Shown one piece after another: positions 1 through 6,379 of a stretch of 9,712 nucleotides of DNA. Below the pieces are notes generated by a model. That model made no database searches. It was given only the letters and a program-made list of their open reading frames with translations, and was not told the DNA's origin. The position numbers and the translations under genes are program-made. The stretch is taken from contig CALALK010000330.1 in assembly GCA_937923125.1 (NCBI GenBank), forward strand, positions 1 through 9,712, given 5' to 3'. This stretch comes from an uncultured Carnobacterium sp. (GTDB lineage: Bacteria; Bacillota; Bacilli; Lactobacillales; Aerococcaceae). Within the stretch, counting starts at the first letter, position 1, and every line of letters begins with the position of its first letter.

Positions 1-666
1 TGCATATCGGTCTTGAAGCAAGGCTCCTACTGGATAAGTTAAATAGTTTTCCATTACGTGAATATAAGTATCTAGTAACCCATTCACTAATTGACGAACT
101 GGTAATGTATAAGTCAATTCAGGTTCTAATACTGAAAATACAGGGAATGTCTTTGGTCCACGGAAACTTACTTTTGCTTTTTTCTCAACAAGCGTAATTA
201 CTGCGCCCGAGTTCATTTCAGAACCTGTTGCAGGGAGTGTTAGAATCGTCCCAAAAGGAACCACTTCTTGTACAGGTAATCCTTTACCCACACCCCAGCC
301 AAATAAGTCGACAGGGTCTTCGGTAAAGAGACTTGCTGCAGAAACGAACTTAGTCCCATCGATAACGGAACCGCCACCGATTGCTAATAAATAATTGAAT
401 TTACCTGCACGTACTTTCTCAACAGCTTTCATTAAAGTTTCAAATGTTGGGTTTGCTTCAATTCCAGAAAATTCATCCCATTCACGGTCTCCTAGTGCCT
501 TAACTGCACGATCAAATGCACCATTTTTCTTAACAGAGCCACCACCATACAATACTAGTACTTTGGCATCTTTAGGAATTTCATTATCAATATCTTCAAT
601 TCTGTTTCTTCCAAATAAAATCTTTGTTGGATTTTGGAATGTAAAATTTTGAATTTCAAGTGTCAT
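1..666 (-). CDS. Iron-containing alcohol dehydrogenase, YqhD/BDH-like (partial, C-terminus beyond window)
   Basis: The first 222 residues of a group III metal-dependent alcohol dehydrogenase that likely reduces aldehydes to alcohols with NAD(P)H in the cytosol. The ATG at 664-666 has an AGGTGAT ribosome binding site 5 nt upstream. The N-terminal Rossmann-like half shows GGGSVKK (41-47) and GGGSVIDGTKF (97-107), the nucleotide-binding glycine loops of the family, then LPATGSE (144-150). D199 and H203 in the LLDTYIHVME stretch correspond to the first two metal ligands; the two later histidine ligands would lie beyond the left edge. GGGSVKK and the overall pattern resemble E. coli YqhD and clostridial NADPH-dependent butanol dehydrogenases more than AdhE or FucO. 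The gene is monocistronic at its 5' end, preceded by the terminator of the 108-aa gene. The substrate cannot be told from sequence, and NADPH preference is inferred from family resemblance. Confidence 0.9.
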   Translation of the reverse strand, partial: MTLEIQNFTFQNPTKILFGRNRIEDIDNEIPKDAKVLVLYGGGSVKKNGAFDRAVKALGDREWDEFSGIEANPTFETLMKAVEKVRAGKFNYLLAIGGGSVIDGTKFVSAASLFTEDPVDLFGWGVGKGLPVQEVVPFGTILTLPATGSEMNSGAVITLVEKKAKVSFRGPKTFPVFSVLEPELTYTLPVRQLVNGLLDTYIHVMENYLTYPVGALLQDRYA

Positions 667-695
667 TACATATCACCTCATTATTTCTTACTTTA

Positions 696-724
696 ATTGT
701 ACCAAAACTAAAAGTCCTATTCTA
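696..724 (-). promoter_or_regulatory. Possible promoter of the alcohol dehydrogenase gene
   Basis: Reading the minus strand, a -10-like TACAAT lies at 696-701, about 30 nt upstream of the start codon. The hexamer 17 bp further up (TAGAAT, 719-724) is a poor -35. The position fits but the call rests almost wholly on the -10 box. Confidence 0.35.
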
Positions 725-740
725 AAATATCGGCTTTAAA

Positions 741-772
741 AACAAAATAAACTGGACAATTGTCCAGTTTAT
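741..772 (-). terminator. Intrinsic terminator of the 108-aa gene, built from a perfect 26-bp palindrome
   Basis: Positions 747-772 form a perfect palindrome (half-site ATAAACTGGACAA followed by its exact reverse complement). As RNA on the minus strand it folds into a stem with a short AAUU loop, starting 5 nt after the stop codon at 778. It is followed by a T-rich run (TTTGTTTTTAAA). Stem plus U tract supports a rho-independent terminator. The same palindrome lies about 45 bp upstream of the putative dehydrogenase -10 box, so an operator role is possible as well. Confidence 0.65.
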
Positions 773-777
773 GATTC

Positions 778-1104
778 TTAGTCTTTAATTTTTGTTTCAA
801 TATATTTTTTGAGACGATCAGCTGAGATTTCCTTTTCTAATTTAGAAACTTCAATAGGGCTTAGCGTGATTTCGCATGTCATAACGTCATTTTCATCATA
901 CGAAACAACGACTTCTCCAACATCCTCTCGTCTTTCTCTTGTCACTTTTGGAAATAACACTGCTAATTCCTTTTCAACTTCAAGCGCACAGTGTTCTCTT
1001 AGTAAGCGAAACTGTTCTGCAATCACTGTTGGAATATAATAGCAGTCCACTAATGTCATTTCTTCATCTTTTGATTTTCGGTTTGATTTTTTAGATTTCT
1101 TCAT
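778..1104 (-). CDS. Uncharacterised small charged protein (108 aa)
   Basis: I do not recognise this protein. The chosen ATG (1102-1104) has a GAGG ribosome binding site about 7 nt upstream and lies about 20 nt downstream of a good promoter. An in-frame extension to 1167 would put the start upstream of that promoter and has no ribosome binding site. The first 15 residues are very basic (MKKSKKSNRKSKDEE). The rest is a mixed-charge soluble sequence with a probable helix around 24-45, a hydrophobic/charged strand around 60-80 (VGEVVVSYDE, then MTCEITLSP) and a helical, lysine-rich C-terminus. There is no signal peptide or membrane segment and no catalytic motif I can name. It is a monocistronic unit with its own promoter and terminator, divergent from the glycosyltransferase operon. 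Reading-frame integrity, ribosome binding site and flanking signals support a real gene. Confidence 0.75.
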   Translation of the reverse strand: MKKSKKSNRKSKDEEMTLVDCYYIPTVIAEQFRLLREHCALEVEKELAVLFPKVTRERREDVGEVVVSYDENDVMTCEITLSPIEVSKLEKEISADRLKKYIETKIKD

Positions 1105-1132
1105 AAATGACCTCGTTTCTTTCTTCTTGTCT

Positions 1133-1161
1133 AGTATACAAAAATTCCCACAAGAAGGCAA
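1133..1161 (-). promoter_or_regulatory. Sigma-A-type promoter of the 108-aa gene
   Basis: On the minus strand, TTGCCT (1156-1161) and TATACT (1133-1138) are separated by exactly 17 bp. Transcription would start near 1126, leaving a leader of about 20 nt that contains the GAGG site. Confidence 0.65.
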
Positions 1162-1195
1162 AAACATTAAATTTATCCAAAGAATAGGAACCTAT

Positions 1196-1224
1196 TTTCC
1201 AAATTAGCGATTTCATGGTAAAAT
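1196..1224 (+). promoter_or_regulatory. Promoter of the glycosyltransferase–TVP38 operon
   Basis: TTTCCA (1196-1201) and TAAAAT (1219-1224) are 17 bp apart, and TGG immediately before the -10 gives an extended -10 element. The start codon is 30 nt downstream of the -10. A 6-2-6 inverted repeat (AATAGG aa CCTATT, 1183-1196) abuts the -35 box. Confidence 0.55.
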
Positions 1225-1253
1225 AGCTATGAATTACACTTAAAGGAGATACT

Positions 1254-2288
1254 ATGCTTACAATCAATATGCTAACTCGTGCAGACAGTGTTAAAGGCCA
1301 AGGAGTCATGTCTGCAACAGAGGAACAAATAAACCTTGTAACAGAAGGATTAAAGGGATATAACGTTGTTGTGAATCAGCTTAAAATTGCTGATATTAAT
1401 CATATTCATACGATTAACCCAGATTTTCTTTTTAAATCCTTTTTAAACAATAAAAAGCAACCGACAATTGCGTCTGTTCACTTTTTACCGGAAACATTAG
1501 AAAAAAGTATTTCTCTTCCAAAACCTATTAAAGAATTATTCTATAAGTACGTACTCTCTTTTTATAAACAAGCAGACTACTTGGTTACTGTAAATCCACG
1601 TTTTATTGATGATTTAGAAAAGTATGGAGTGAATCGTTCTAAAGTAACATACATTCCAAACTTCGTATCTCGTGAAACGTTCTATAAAATTACAGACCAA
1701 TCCAAAGCAGACTTACGTAAGAAATTCGGATTGAATCCAGACAAATTTACTGTTGTATCTGCTGGTCAGCTTCAAATGCGTAAAGGTGTTCTTGAGTTTA
1801 TCGATTTAGCAACTAAAATGCCAGATATCCAATTCGTTTGGGCTGGTAACTTCGCATTTAAAGGAATCTCTGAAGGTCGAAAAGAAATCATGGAACACAT
1901 GGATGATCTTCCAGATAACGTTCATTTCCTCGGTCTAGTGGAACGTGATCGTATGAACGAATTCTTTAATATGGGAGATGTCATGCTTCAACTTTCATTC
2001 GAGGAATTATTTCCAATGACGATTTTAGAATCGATGAACGCAAATATCCCACTACTCTTACGTGACTTACCTGAGTACAAACCAATTTTATTTGACTATT
2101 ACTTAAAAGCAAATAGTCAACAAACGTTTAAAGACGAATTAACAAAACTAAAAGAAGACGCCGATTATTACGCAAAAGCCTGCGAAGGTTCAAAACGAGG
2201 CGAACAATTCTATTCAAAAGAAAGTATTCTAGAACAGTGGCAACAGTTTTATGATAAAGTTGCAACAGAAAGAAACTTATTATCATAA
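1254..2288 (+). CDS. GT4-family glycosyltransferase, CpoA-like (glycolipid glycosyltransferase)
   Basis: A 344-aa retaining GT-B glycosyltransferase. The ATG has an AAGGAG site 5 nt upstream. The N-terminus (MLTINMLTRAD, then VKGQGV at 13-18) carries the glycine-rich loop and closely resembles pneumococcal CpoA. The C-terminal donor domain shows IPNFVSRE (134-141), the RKG donor-phosphate loop (176-178), FVWAG (194-198) and the EX7E signature E251–E259 within ELFPMTILE. There is no signal peptide or membrane span, as expected for a peripheral enzyme at the inner face of the membrane. CpoA adds the second sugar (galactose) to glucosyl-diacylglycerol, making the diglycosyl lipid that also anchors lipoteichoic acid; I infer the same role here. 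The usual partner that makes the monoglucosyl lipid is not adjacent. The stop overlaps the ribosome binding site of the next gene, so translation is probably coupled. GT4 membership is firm; the exact sugar is inference. Confidence 0.88.
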   Translation: MLTINMLTRADSVKGQGVMSATEEQINLVTEGLKGYNVVVNQLKIADINHIHTINPDFLFKSFLNNKKQPTIASVHFLPETLEKSISLPKPIKELFYKYVLSFYKQADYLVTVNPRFIDDLEKYGVNRSKVTYIPNFVSRETFYKITDQSKADLRKKFGLNPDKFTVVSAGQLQMRKGVLEFIDLATKMPDIQFVWAGNFAFKGISEGRKEIMEHMDDLPDNVHFLGLVERDRMNEFFNMGDVMLQLSFEELFPMTILESMNANIPLLLRDLPEYKPILFDYYLKANSQQTFKDELTKLKEDADYYAKACEGSKRGEQFYSKESILEQWQQFYDKVATERNLLS

Positions 2289-2298
2289 AGGAGAAATA

Positions 2299-2925
2299 AT
2301 GACTACAGAAGAAATTAAACAAGGAAAGCCAATTTCCCCTACTGCTCAAAAGGTAATGAATATCGCTTCGATTCTTGGAGCAATTGCGACAGTGGTCTTT
2401 ATCGTATGGGCATGGCAAAAAGGCCTCTTCACATCACAAGAGACGCTATCAGCCTATATGTTACAAGCGGGAATCTGGGGGCCACCAATCTTTATCTTCC
2501 TTCAAATTTTACAAACAGTGGTTCCAATTATTCCAGGAGCCCTCACTAGTATTGCTGGTGTCTATATTTACGGAAACTGGGTTGGAAACATTTATAACTA
2601 CATCGGTATTGTCATTGGGTCAATCATTGCCTTCTATCTTGCAAGACAATATGGTCAGCAATTCGTAAAATCAATGGTTAGTGAACATACGTATAATCGC
2701 TATATCAGTTGGTTGGATAAAGGACAATGGTTCGACTACTTCTTTGCATTCATGATGTTCTTCCCTGTTTCACCGGATGATTTCTTATGTATGCTTGCTG
2801 GTTTAACAAAGATGACTTATAAAAAATTCATTATTATCATCTTAGTTTTTAAACCATTTACACTGGCTGCCTACACGATTGGGTTACGATTTATTATCGA
2901 CTGGCTCTGGGCATTCTTCCAATAA
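2299..2925 (+). CDS. TVP38/TMEM64 family (DedA superfamily) membrane protein
   Basis: A 208-aa polytopic membrane protein. I chose the ATG at 2299 because GGAG lies 5 nt upstream (2290-2293), overlapping the end of the preceding gene; an earlier in-frame ATG at 2251 is inside that gene and lacks a ribosome binding site. Hydrophobic spans lie near 22-39, 58-92 (with a re-entrant-like QTVVPIIPG at 72-80), 97-116 (GSIIAFYLAR), 145-170 and 177-200. The SNARE-associated/VTT domain hallmarks are the PIIPG segment, the Gly-Ser-x-x-Ala-F-Y-L-A-R helix and FFPVSPDDFLCMLAGLTKM (154-172). In B. subtilis and E. coli, members are poorly characterised; DedA relatives are implicated in moving lipids such as undecaprenyl phosphate, and eukaryotic relatives scramble lipids. 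Cotranscription with a glycolipid-making enzyme suggests a lipid-handling role, but that is inference. Confidence 0.88.
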   Translation: MTTEEIKQGKPISPTAQKVMNIASILGAIATVVFIVWAWQKGLFTSQETLSAYMLQAGIWGPPIFIFLQILQTVVPIIPGALTSIAGVYIYGNWVGNIYNYIGIVIGSIIAFYLARQYGQQFVKSMVSEHTYNRYISWLDKGQWFDYFFAFMMFFPVSPDDFLCMLAGLTKMTYKKFIIIILVFKPFTLAAYTIGLRFIIDWLWAFFQ

Positions 2926-2934
2926 GCAAAAACA

Positions 2935-2969
2935 AACCCTTGAGAAATTTTCTCAAGGGTTATTTTTTA
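2935..2969. terminator. Bidirectional intrinsic terminator between convergent genes
   Basis: Perfect 12-bp arms (2935-2946 and 2950-2961; AACCCTTGAGAA and its complement) enclose a 3-nt loop. On the plus strand the stem is followed by a run of six T (2963-2968), 10 nt after the TVP38 stop. On the minus strand it is followed by TTTGTTTTTG and lies 10 nt after the carboxypeptidase stop. It therefore can end both transcripts. Confidence 0.9.
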
Positions 2970-2971
2970 TC

Positions 2972-4480
2972 TTAATCTTTCTTTTTAAAGACTTGAACAG
3001 TTGCAAGTACAATTCCACTAATAAATACGCTGAGTGTTAAAATAATACCCGCTAATAATAGAGGATTTTTGCTTAGGCTTCTTAACCAGTTCGCAAATGT
3101 TCCTAGATCACTATCTTCATCAAATGATAAGATTCCACCATTCGTTGAACCTTCTGTTGATGAAACTTCTTCTGTCGTTGTTTCTTCAACCACTTTTGTC
3201 ACTTTAAATACATTTGACTTAATCTCTTTTGTTAAAGTTGGGAAAGTATGTTCCACAATGATTTCATCTCCAACAAGTTTATATGTTGGTTTTTCATCGC
3301 CTCTTGTTAAAACTTTGATATCTTTCTCTACTTTAATCTTTTGACCATCAATTTCATGAACCCCAGCTTTTAACACTGTTTCTTCATGATATTCAGTAAA
3401 GCCTTTTTCTAAAAGAGCGTTCCCGAATTGTGCACGGTAAAATACACTTGTGTTATAGTCGCTCCAGCTACCAACACCCATTAAAACTTCAATCAAACGG
3501 CGACCTTTTCCTTTTGCAGTAATCACATGGTTTAAAGCTGCATTTGGTGATGAACCTGTCTTAAATCCATCAACATCAAAATACCCTTGAGGCATTCCGC
3601 TGGCGAGTTGGTTTAATGTGTAGAAAGTTTCTTCTACAGGAGTTCCTTCCATTGTTGTAACAGCTGGTTCTCTTGTAATTTCTAAGAATTCAGGATAGTT
3701 CTTTAAGAAGTAATACGCTAATGTTGCTAAATCACGTGCTGTTGTTTGGTTGTACTCATCTGGCACACCTTCAACAACATATAAGCCACGAAATGCTGAC
3801 ACAACAGCCCCACTAGGATTATAGAATTTAGAATTTGTCATTCCTAATTCTTTGGCTTTATCATTCATCATCTTAATGTATTCTTCGTTTGTTTTACTAA
3901 TCGCGTGTGATAACATCACTGTCGCAACGTTTGAAGAAGGATACATCATAAGATAAAGTAAATCGCGAACCGGATATTCAATTCCTGCTCTAATTTGGTT
4001 ATTACTAATATCATCAATTGTAGAAATAGCTCTATCTTCTTCTGTTGCCGTAATTTTAGTATCTAATGTGAGTTTCCCTGCTTTAATCGCATCATACACA
4101 AGGTACGCTGTCATCAATTTAGTGGTACTTGCTGGATCCCATGGTTTATCGATATTATCACCATAGAGGATTTGCCCAGTATCCGCATCGACTAAAATAG
4201 CTCCTTCAGGTTTGTAGTATTCACTAACGTCATACCCGTAACGAGCTGTAATCTCGAAAATATCCTCTTCAATCGGAAGTTCTTTCGACGTTGTTGTTGT
4301 CGTAGTTTGCTCTGTTGTCTCAGTGGCTTCTGTTGTTTCTGGAGCCTCTGTTTGTTCAACAACAGTAGTTCCTTCTCCCGGTTCTTGTGTTGTTTCTTCA
4401 GCAGCAATTGGCGCTAAAGCAGAAAGTGCAAATGCACATGTCATTAATCCCAAAAGAAACTTAAATTTACGTTTATTCAT
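2972..4480 (-). CDS. D-alanyl-D-alanine carboxypeptidase (peptidase S11, DacA/PBP3-like), membrane-anchored
   Basis: A 502-aa low-molecular-weight penicillin-binding protein that trims the terminal D-Ala from peptidoglycan stem peptides outside the cell. The ATG has AAGGAGG about 7 nt upstream. A signal peptide (1 to about 27, KRKFK then a hydrophobic core ending APIAA|E) precedes a Thr/Glu-rich low-complexity linker (about 29-66). The S11 catalytic domain has all three active-site motifs: STTK (S118 nucleophile, K121), SSN (182-184) and KTGS (307-310). A C-terminal beta domain (about 365-430) is followed by a second Thr/Ser/Glu linker (432-448), a transmembrane helix (about 473-496) and a FKKKD tail. 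Many streptococcal and lactobacillar DacA proteins are about 400-440 aa with an amphipathic C-terminal anchor; this one is longer because of the linkers and a true membrane span. No LPXTG motif precedes the span. It is monocistronic, with its own promoter and the shared downstream terminator. Confidence 0.93.
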   Translation of the reverse strand: MNKRKFKFLLGLMTCAFALSALAPIAAEETTQEPGEGTTVVEQTEAPETTEATETTEQTTTTTTSKELPIEEDIFEITARYGYDVSEYYKPEGAILVDADTGQILYGDNIDKPWDPASTTKLMTAYLVYDAIKAGKLTLDTKITATEEDRAISTIDDISNNQIRAGIEYPVRDLLYLMMYPSSNVATVMLSHAISKTNEEYIKMMNDKAKELGMTNSKFYNPSGAVVSAFRGLYVVEGVPDEYNQTTARDLATLAYYFLKNYPEFLEITREPAVTTMEGTPVEETFYTLNQLASGMPQGYFDVDGFKTGSSPNAALNHVITAKGKGRRLIEVLMGVGSWSDYNTSVFYRAQFGNALLEKGFTEYHEETVLKAGVHEIDGQKIKVEKDIKVLTRGDEKPTYKLVGDEIIVEHTFPTLTKEIKSNVFKVTKVVEETTTEEVSSTEGSTNGGILSFDEDSDLGTFANWLRSLSKNPLLLAGIILTLSVFISGIVLATVQVFKKKD

Positions 4481-4505
4481 TCCTATCCTCCTTGTAATTC
4501 AATTT

Positions 4506-4534
4506 ATTTTACAAAGAAATTCTTAAGATTTCAA
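4506..4534 (-). promoter_or_regulatory. Promoter of the carboxypeptidase gene
   Basis: On the minus strand, TTGAAA (4529-4534) and TAAAAT (4506-4511) are 17 bp apart, 25 nt upstream of the start codon with the AAGGAGG site between. Confidence 0.65.
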
Positions 4535-4586
4535 ATAGAAAGAAGCAAATTCGTAACATTTTTGTAATCTTTACGAAATTTGCTTC
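4533..4586 (-). terminator. Hairpin terminator overlapping the 3' end of the 199-aa gene
   Basis: On the minus strand the last codons and stop of the 199-aa gene (4571-4586) pair with 4542-4556: about 15 bp with one bulged base, enclosing a 14-nt loop. The stem is followed by TTTCTATTTG, a moderate U tract. The long stem is unlikely by chance, but the U tract is imperfect, so termination may be partial. The carboxypeptidase -35 box begins within this tail. Confidence 0.55.
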
Positions 4587-5170
4587 CAACTTTTTTCAAC
4601 ATTATTCATTAAATTGTTGAGACGTTCTACTCTTCTTTCTAATATCGAAAAAATTAAAACATTCTCATCATCCAACTCAATCGTACCTAATGCGATTCCC
4701 GCTTGTTGTAATTTTGCAGAAACACACTCTAAATACTCTGATACAGAACACTCTACAGAGCAAGTCTGCAATTCTTGCTGTGCGATTCCTTTTAACAACT
4801 TTAATTTGGGAAGCTTACTGGCTAAAGTACTAGCATTATCTCTCCAATAAATTTGAGTTGCATAGGATTCTTTTTCAAGTGTTAATAGCATTAGTAACCA
4901 ATAGTCGTCTTGCGCTTGTTCCAATAGGTCAGCGAACTCATCATTCCAGTCCTCATCATCTTCGCGCAATTCTTCAATCAATAAATCAGGATTATCAAAA
5001 TAACTTTCTAATAGTTCTCTGATACGTTCGCTATGACCTGAGATGATATCTGCAATTTGATGGTAGGCTTCCTCATCAGAATCACTATCCACTTCTACAG
5101 ATTCGTTGAAATAGGTCTCTTCCATTTCAAATTCATCTTTATGTCGGTTCTTTCGATTAAATAACCACAT
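4571..5170 (-). CDS. Uncharacterised acidic protein (199 aa)
   Basis: I do not recognise a family. The ATG at 5168-5170 (MWLFNRKNRHKDEF) is preferred: GAGG (5180-5183) lies 9 nt upstream and an extended -10 promoter box lies at 5207-5212. An in-frame ATG at 5206 abuts that promoter box and has no ribosome binding site. A short basic/aromatic N-terminus is followed by a strongly acidic stretch (about residues 13-95 of this start, rich in Glu/Asp, for example VEVDSDSDEEAY and LREDDEDWNDEF). After that comes a more mixed, probably helical C-terminal half with LASKLPKLKLLKGIAQQEL and a cysteine pair near TCSVECSVSEYLECV (three Cys within about 15 residues). There is no signal peptide or membrane helix, so it is presumably cytosolic. 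It forms its own transcription unit between guaC and the carboxypeptidase gene. The intact frame, ribosome binding site, promoter and terminator support a real gene; the function is unknown. Confidence 0.75.
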   Translation of the reverse strand: MWLFNRKNRHKDEFEMEETYFNESVEVDSDSDEEAYHQIADIISGHSERIRELLESYFDNPDLLIEELREDDEDWNDEFADLLEQAQDDYWLLMLLTLEKESYATQIYWRDNASTLASKLPKLKLLKGIAQQELQTCSVECSVSEYLECVSAKLQQAGIALGTIELDDENVLIFSILERRVERLNNLMNNVEKSWKQIS

Positions 5171-5179
5171 AGATAGATT

Positions 5180-5183
5180 CCTC
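5180..5183 (-). promoter_or_regulatory. Ribosome binding site that decides the start of the 199-aa gene
   Basis: GAGG on the minus strand, 9 nt before the ATG at 5168-5170. The upstream in-frame ATG at 5206 has only promoter-like TATACT in front of it. Confidence 0.6.
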
Positions 5184-5206
5184 ACTTTGACTGAGTTCTT
5201 TTCCAT

Positions 5207-5235
5207 AGTATATCAAACATATTCCGAAGAATAAA
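5207..5235 (-). promoter_or_regulatory. Extended -10 promoter of the 199-aa gene
   Basis: TATACT at 5207-5212 on the minus strand, preceded by TGA (extended -10). The -35 at 17-bp spacing is weak (TTTATT, 5230-5235). Confidence 0.45.
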
Positions 5236-5238
5236 TAC

Positions 5239-5274
5239 GAAAAACTAAAAAGCAGAAAGATTTCTCCTTCTGCT
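5239..5274 (-). terminator. Intrinsic terminator of guaC
   Basis: AGCAGAA (5268-5274, minus-strand reading) pairs with TTCTGCT (5251-5257) across a 10-nt loop, followed by TTTTAGTTTTT. It lies 11 nt after the guaC stop codon. Confidence 0.75.
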
Positions 5275-5285
5275 CGTTAATTATT

Positions 5286-6272
5286 CTAAATTGAATCTCC
5301 GTTAAAAATTGAGTTTTTAACGATAACATAATCTACTTTACGGATGGCTTCAATATCTTTACCACCTGCATATGAGATTGATGATTGTAAGTCTTGTTGC
5401 ATTTCGATAAGAGTATCTTCTAAAGAACCTTTATAAGGAACAACAATTTTCTTACCTTCAACATTTTTACGTTCGCCTTTTTGGAATTCTGACGCACTAC
5501 CAAAGTATTCTTTAAACATTTGGCCATTCACTTCGACAGTCTTACCTGGAGACTCTTCATGTCCAGCAAATAATGATCCAATCATGACCATAGTAGCTCC
5601 AAAACGGATTGACTTAGCAATGTCTCCGTGAGTACGGATTCCACCATCTGCAATCAATGGTTTACGTGCAGCTTTTGAGCACCAACGAAGTGCAGCCAGT
5701 TGCCATCCACCAGTACCAAAACCTGTTTTAATTTTTGTAATACATACTTTACCAGGTCCAATCCCTACTTTAGTAGCATCCGCACCAGCGTTCTCTAATT
5801 CACGAACGGCTTCTGGAGTACCTACGTTACCTGCAATCACAAATGACTCTGGTAAATGTTTTTTAATATGCTTAATCATGTCAATCACTGAATTAGAATG
5901 ACCATGTGCGATATCAATTGTAATGTAATCAGGAACAAGTCCATTTTCTTTTAATTCTACAATAAAATCATATTCTTGAGGTTTTACACCAACACTAATT
6001 GATGAGATTAAACCACGTTCTTTCATTCGTTTAACAAATGGTAAACGGCTAGCTTCATCAAAGCGGTGCATAATATAGAAATATCCGTTTTCTGCTAAAA
6101 ATTCAGCAACAGATTCATCAATAACGGTTTGCATATTTGCAGGAACCACAGGTAATTTAAAGGTGTGTTTCCCTAATTTAACCGTAGTATCACACTCCGA
6201 ACGACTATTTACAATACATTTATTGGGGATTAATTGAATATCCTCATAATCGAATGCATTTAATTCAAACAT
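5286..6272 (-). CDS. guaC: GMP reductase
   Basis: A 328-aa TIM-barrel enzyme of the IMPDH/GMPR family that converts GMP to IMP and ammonia using NADPH, returning guanine nucleotides to the adenine branch. It starts [13 protein letters not shown], typical of Gram-positive GuaC. The catalytic loop is [11 protein letters not shown] (170-180) with nucleophile C177. Phosphate-binding loops are ADGGIR (208-213) and GSLFAG (232-237), and the C-terminal flap includes KEYFGSAS (254-261). There is no CBS-domain insertion, and the GPGKVC loop with the short length separates it from IMP dehydrogenase (about 490 aa with GPGSICTT). The ATG (6270-6272) has AGGAGG 7 nt upstream. It is monocistronic, with its own terminator and a putative promoter at 6309. 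I see no guanine riboswitch or PurR-type box in the 130-bp leader. Confidence 0.96.
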   Translation of the reverse strand: MFELNAFDYEDIQLIPNKCIVNSRSECDTTVKLGKHTFKLPVVPANMQTVIDESVAEFLAENGYFYIMHRFDEASRLPFVKRMKERGLISSISVGVKPQEYDFIVELKENGLVPDYITIDIAHGHSNSVIDMIKHIKKHLPESFVIAGNVGTPEAVRELENAGADATKVGIGPGKVCITKIKTGFGTGGWQLAALRWCSKAARKPLIADGGIRTHGDIAKSIRFGATMVMIGSLFAGHEESPGKTVEVNGQMFKEYFGSASEFQKGERKNVEGKKIVVPYKGSLEDTLIEMQQDLQSSISYAGGKDIEAIRKVDYVIVKNSIFNGDSI

Positions 6273-6308
6273 TTAACATCCTCCTAATTCGTTAATGCGT
6301 ACTTATGT

Positions 6309-6330
6309 AGTATACATGAATTCACGTGAA
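6309..6330 (-). promoter_or_regulatory. Putative guaC promoter -10 with an overlapping palindrome upstream
   Basis: TATACT at 6309-6314 on the minus strand, about 36 nt before the start codon. No good -35 is seen at 16-18 bp. Instead the perfect 10-bp palindrome TTCACGTGAA (6321-6330) occupies the spacer, a position where a bound regulator would block or activate RNA polymerase. Confidence 0.4.
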
Positions 6331-6379
6331 AATGCATTAAATTCTTTTCAGAATCTTTCAAAAACTTCTTGAATGAAGG

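Noticed and set aside
395..652. 85-codon plus-strand frame opposite the alcohol dehydrogenase
   Set aside because: Antisense to a conserved enzyme; the translation has no recognisable domain and no start signals.
1105..1167. N-terminal extension of the 108-aa protein to an ATG at 1167
   Set aside because: It would place the start upstream of the TTGCCT/TATACT promoter, has no ribosome binding site, and its codons overlap the promoter boxes.
1091..1309. 72-codon minus-strand frame across the divergent promoter region
   Set aside because: It overlaps two promoters, the start of the glycosyltransferase and the start of the 108-aa gene in another frame, with no ribosome binding site.
4323..4526. 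Plus-strand frame encoding an Ala/Ser/Val-rich peptide opposite the carboxypeptidase signal peptide
   Set aside because: The composition is the mirror of the Thr/Glu linker and signal peptide codons; no ribosome binding site.
5171..5206. N-terminal extension of the 199-aa protein to an ATG at 5206
   Set aside because: That ATG directly abuts the extended -10 box and has no ribosome binding site; the ATG at 5168-5170 has GAGG at a workable distance.
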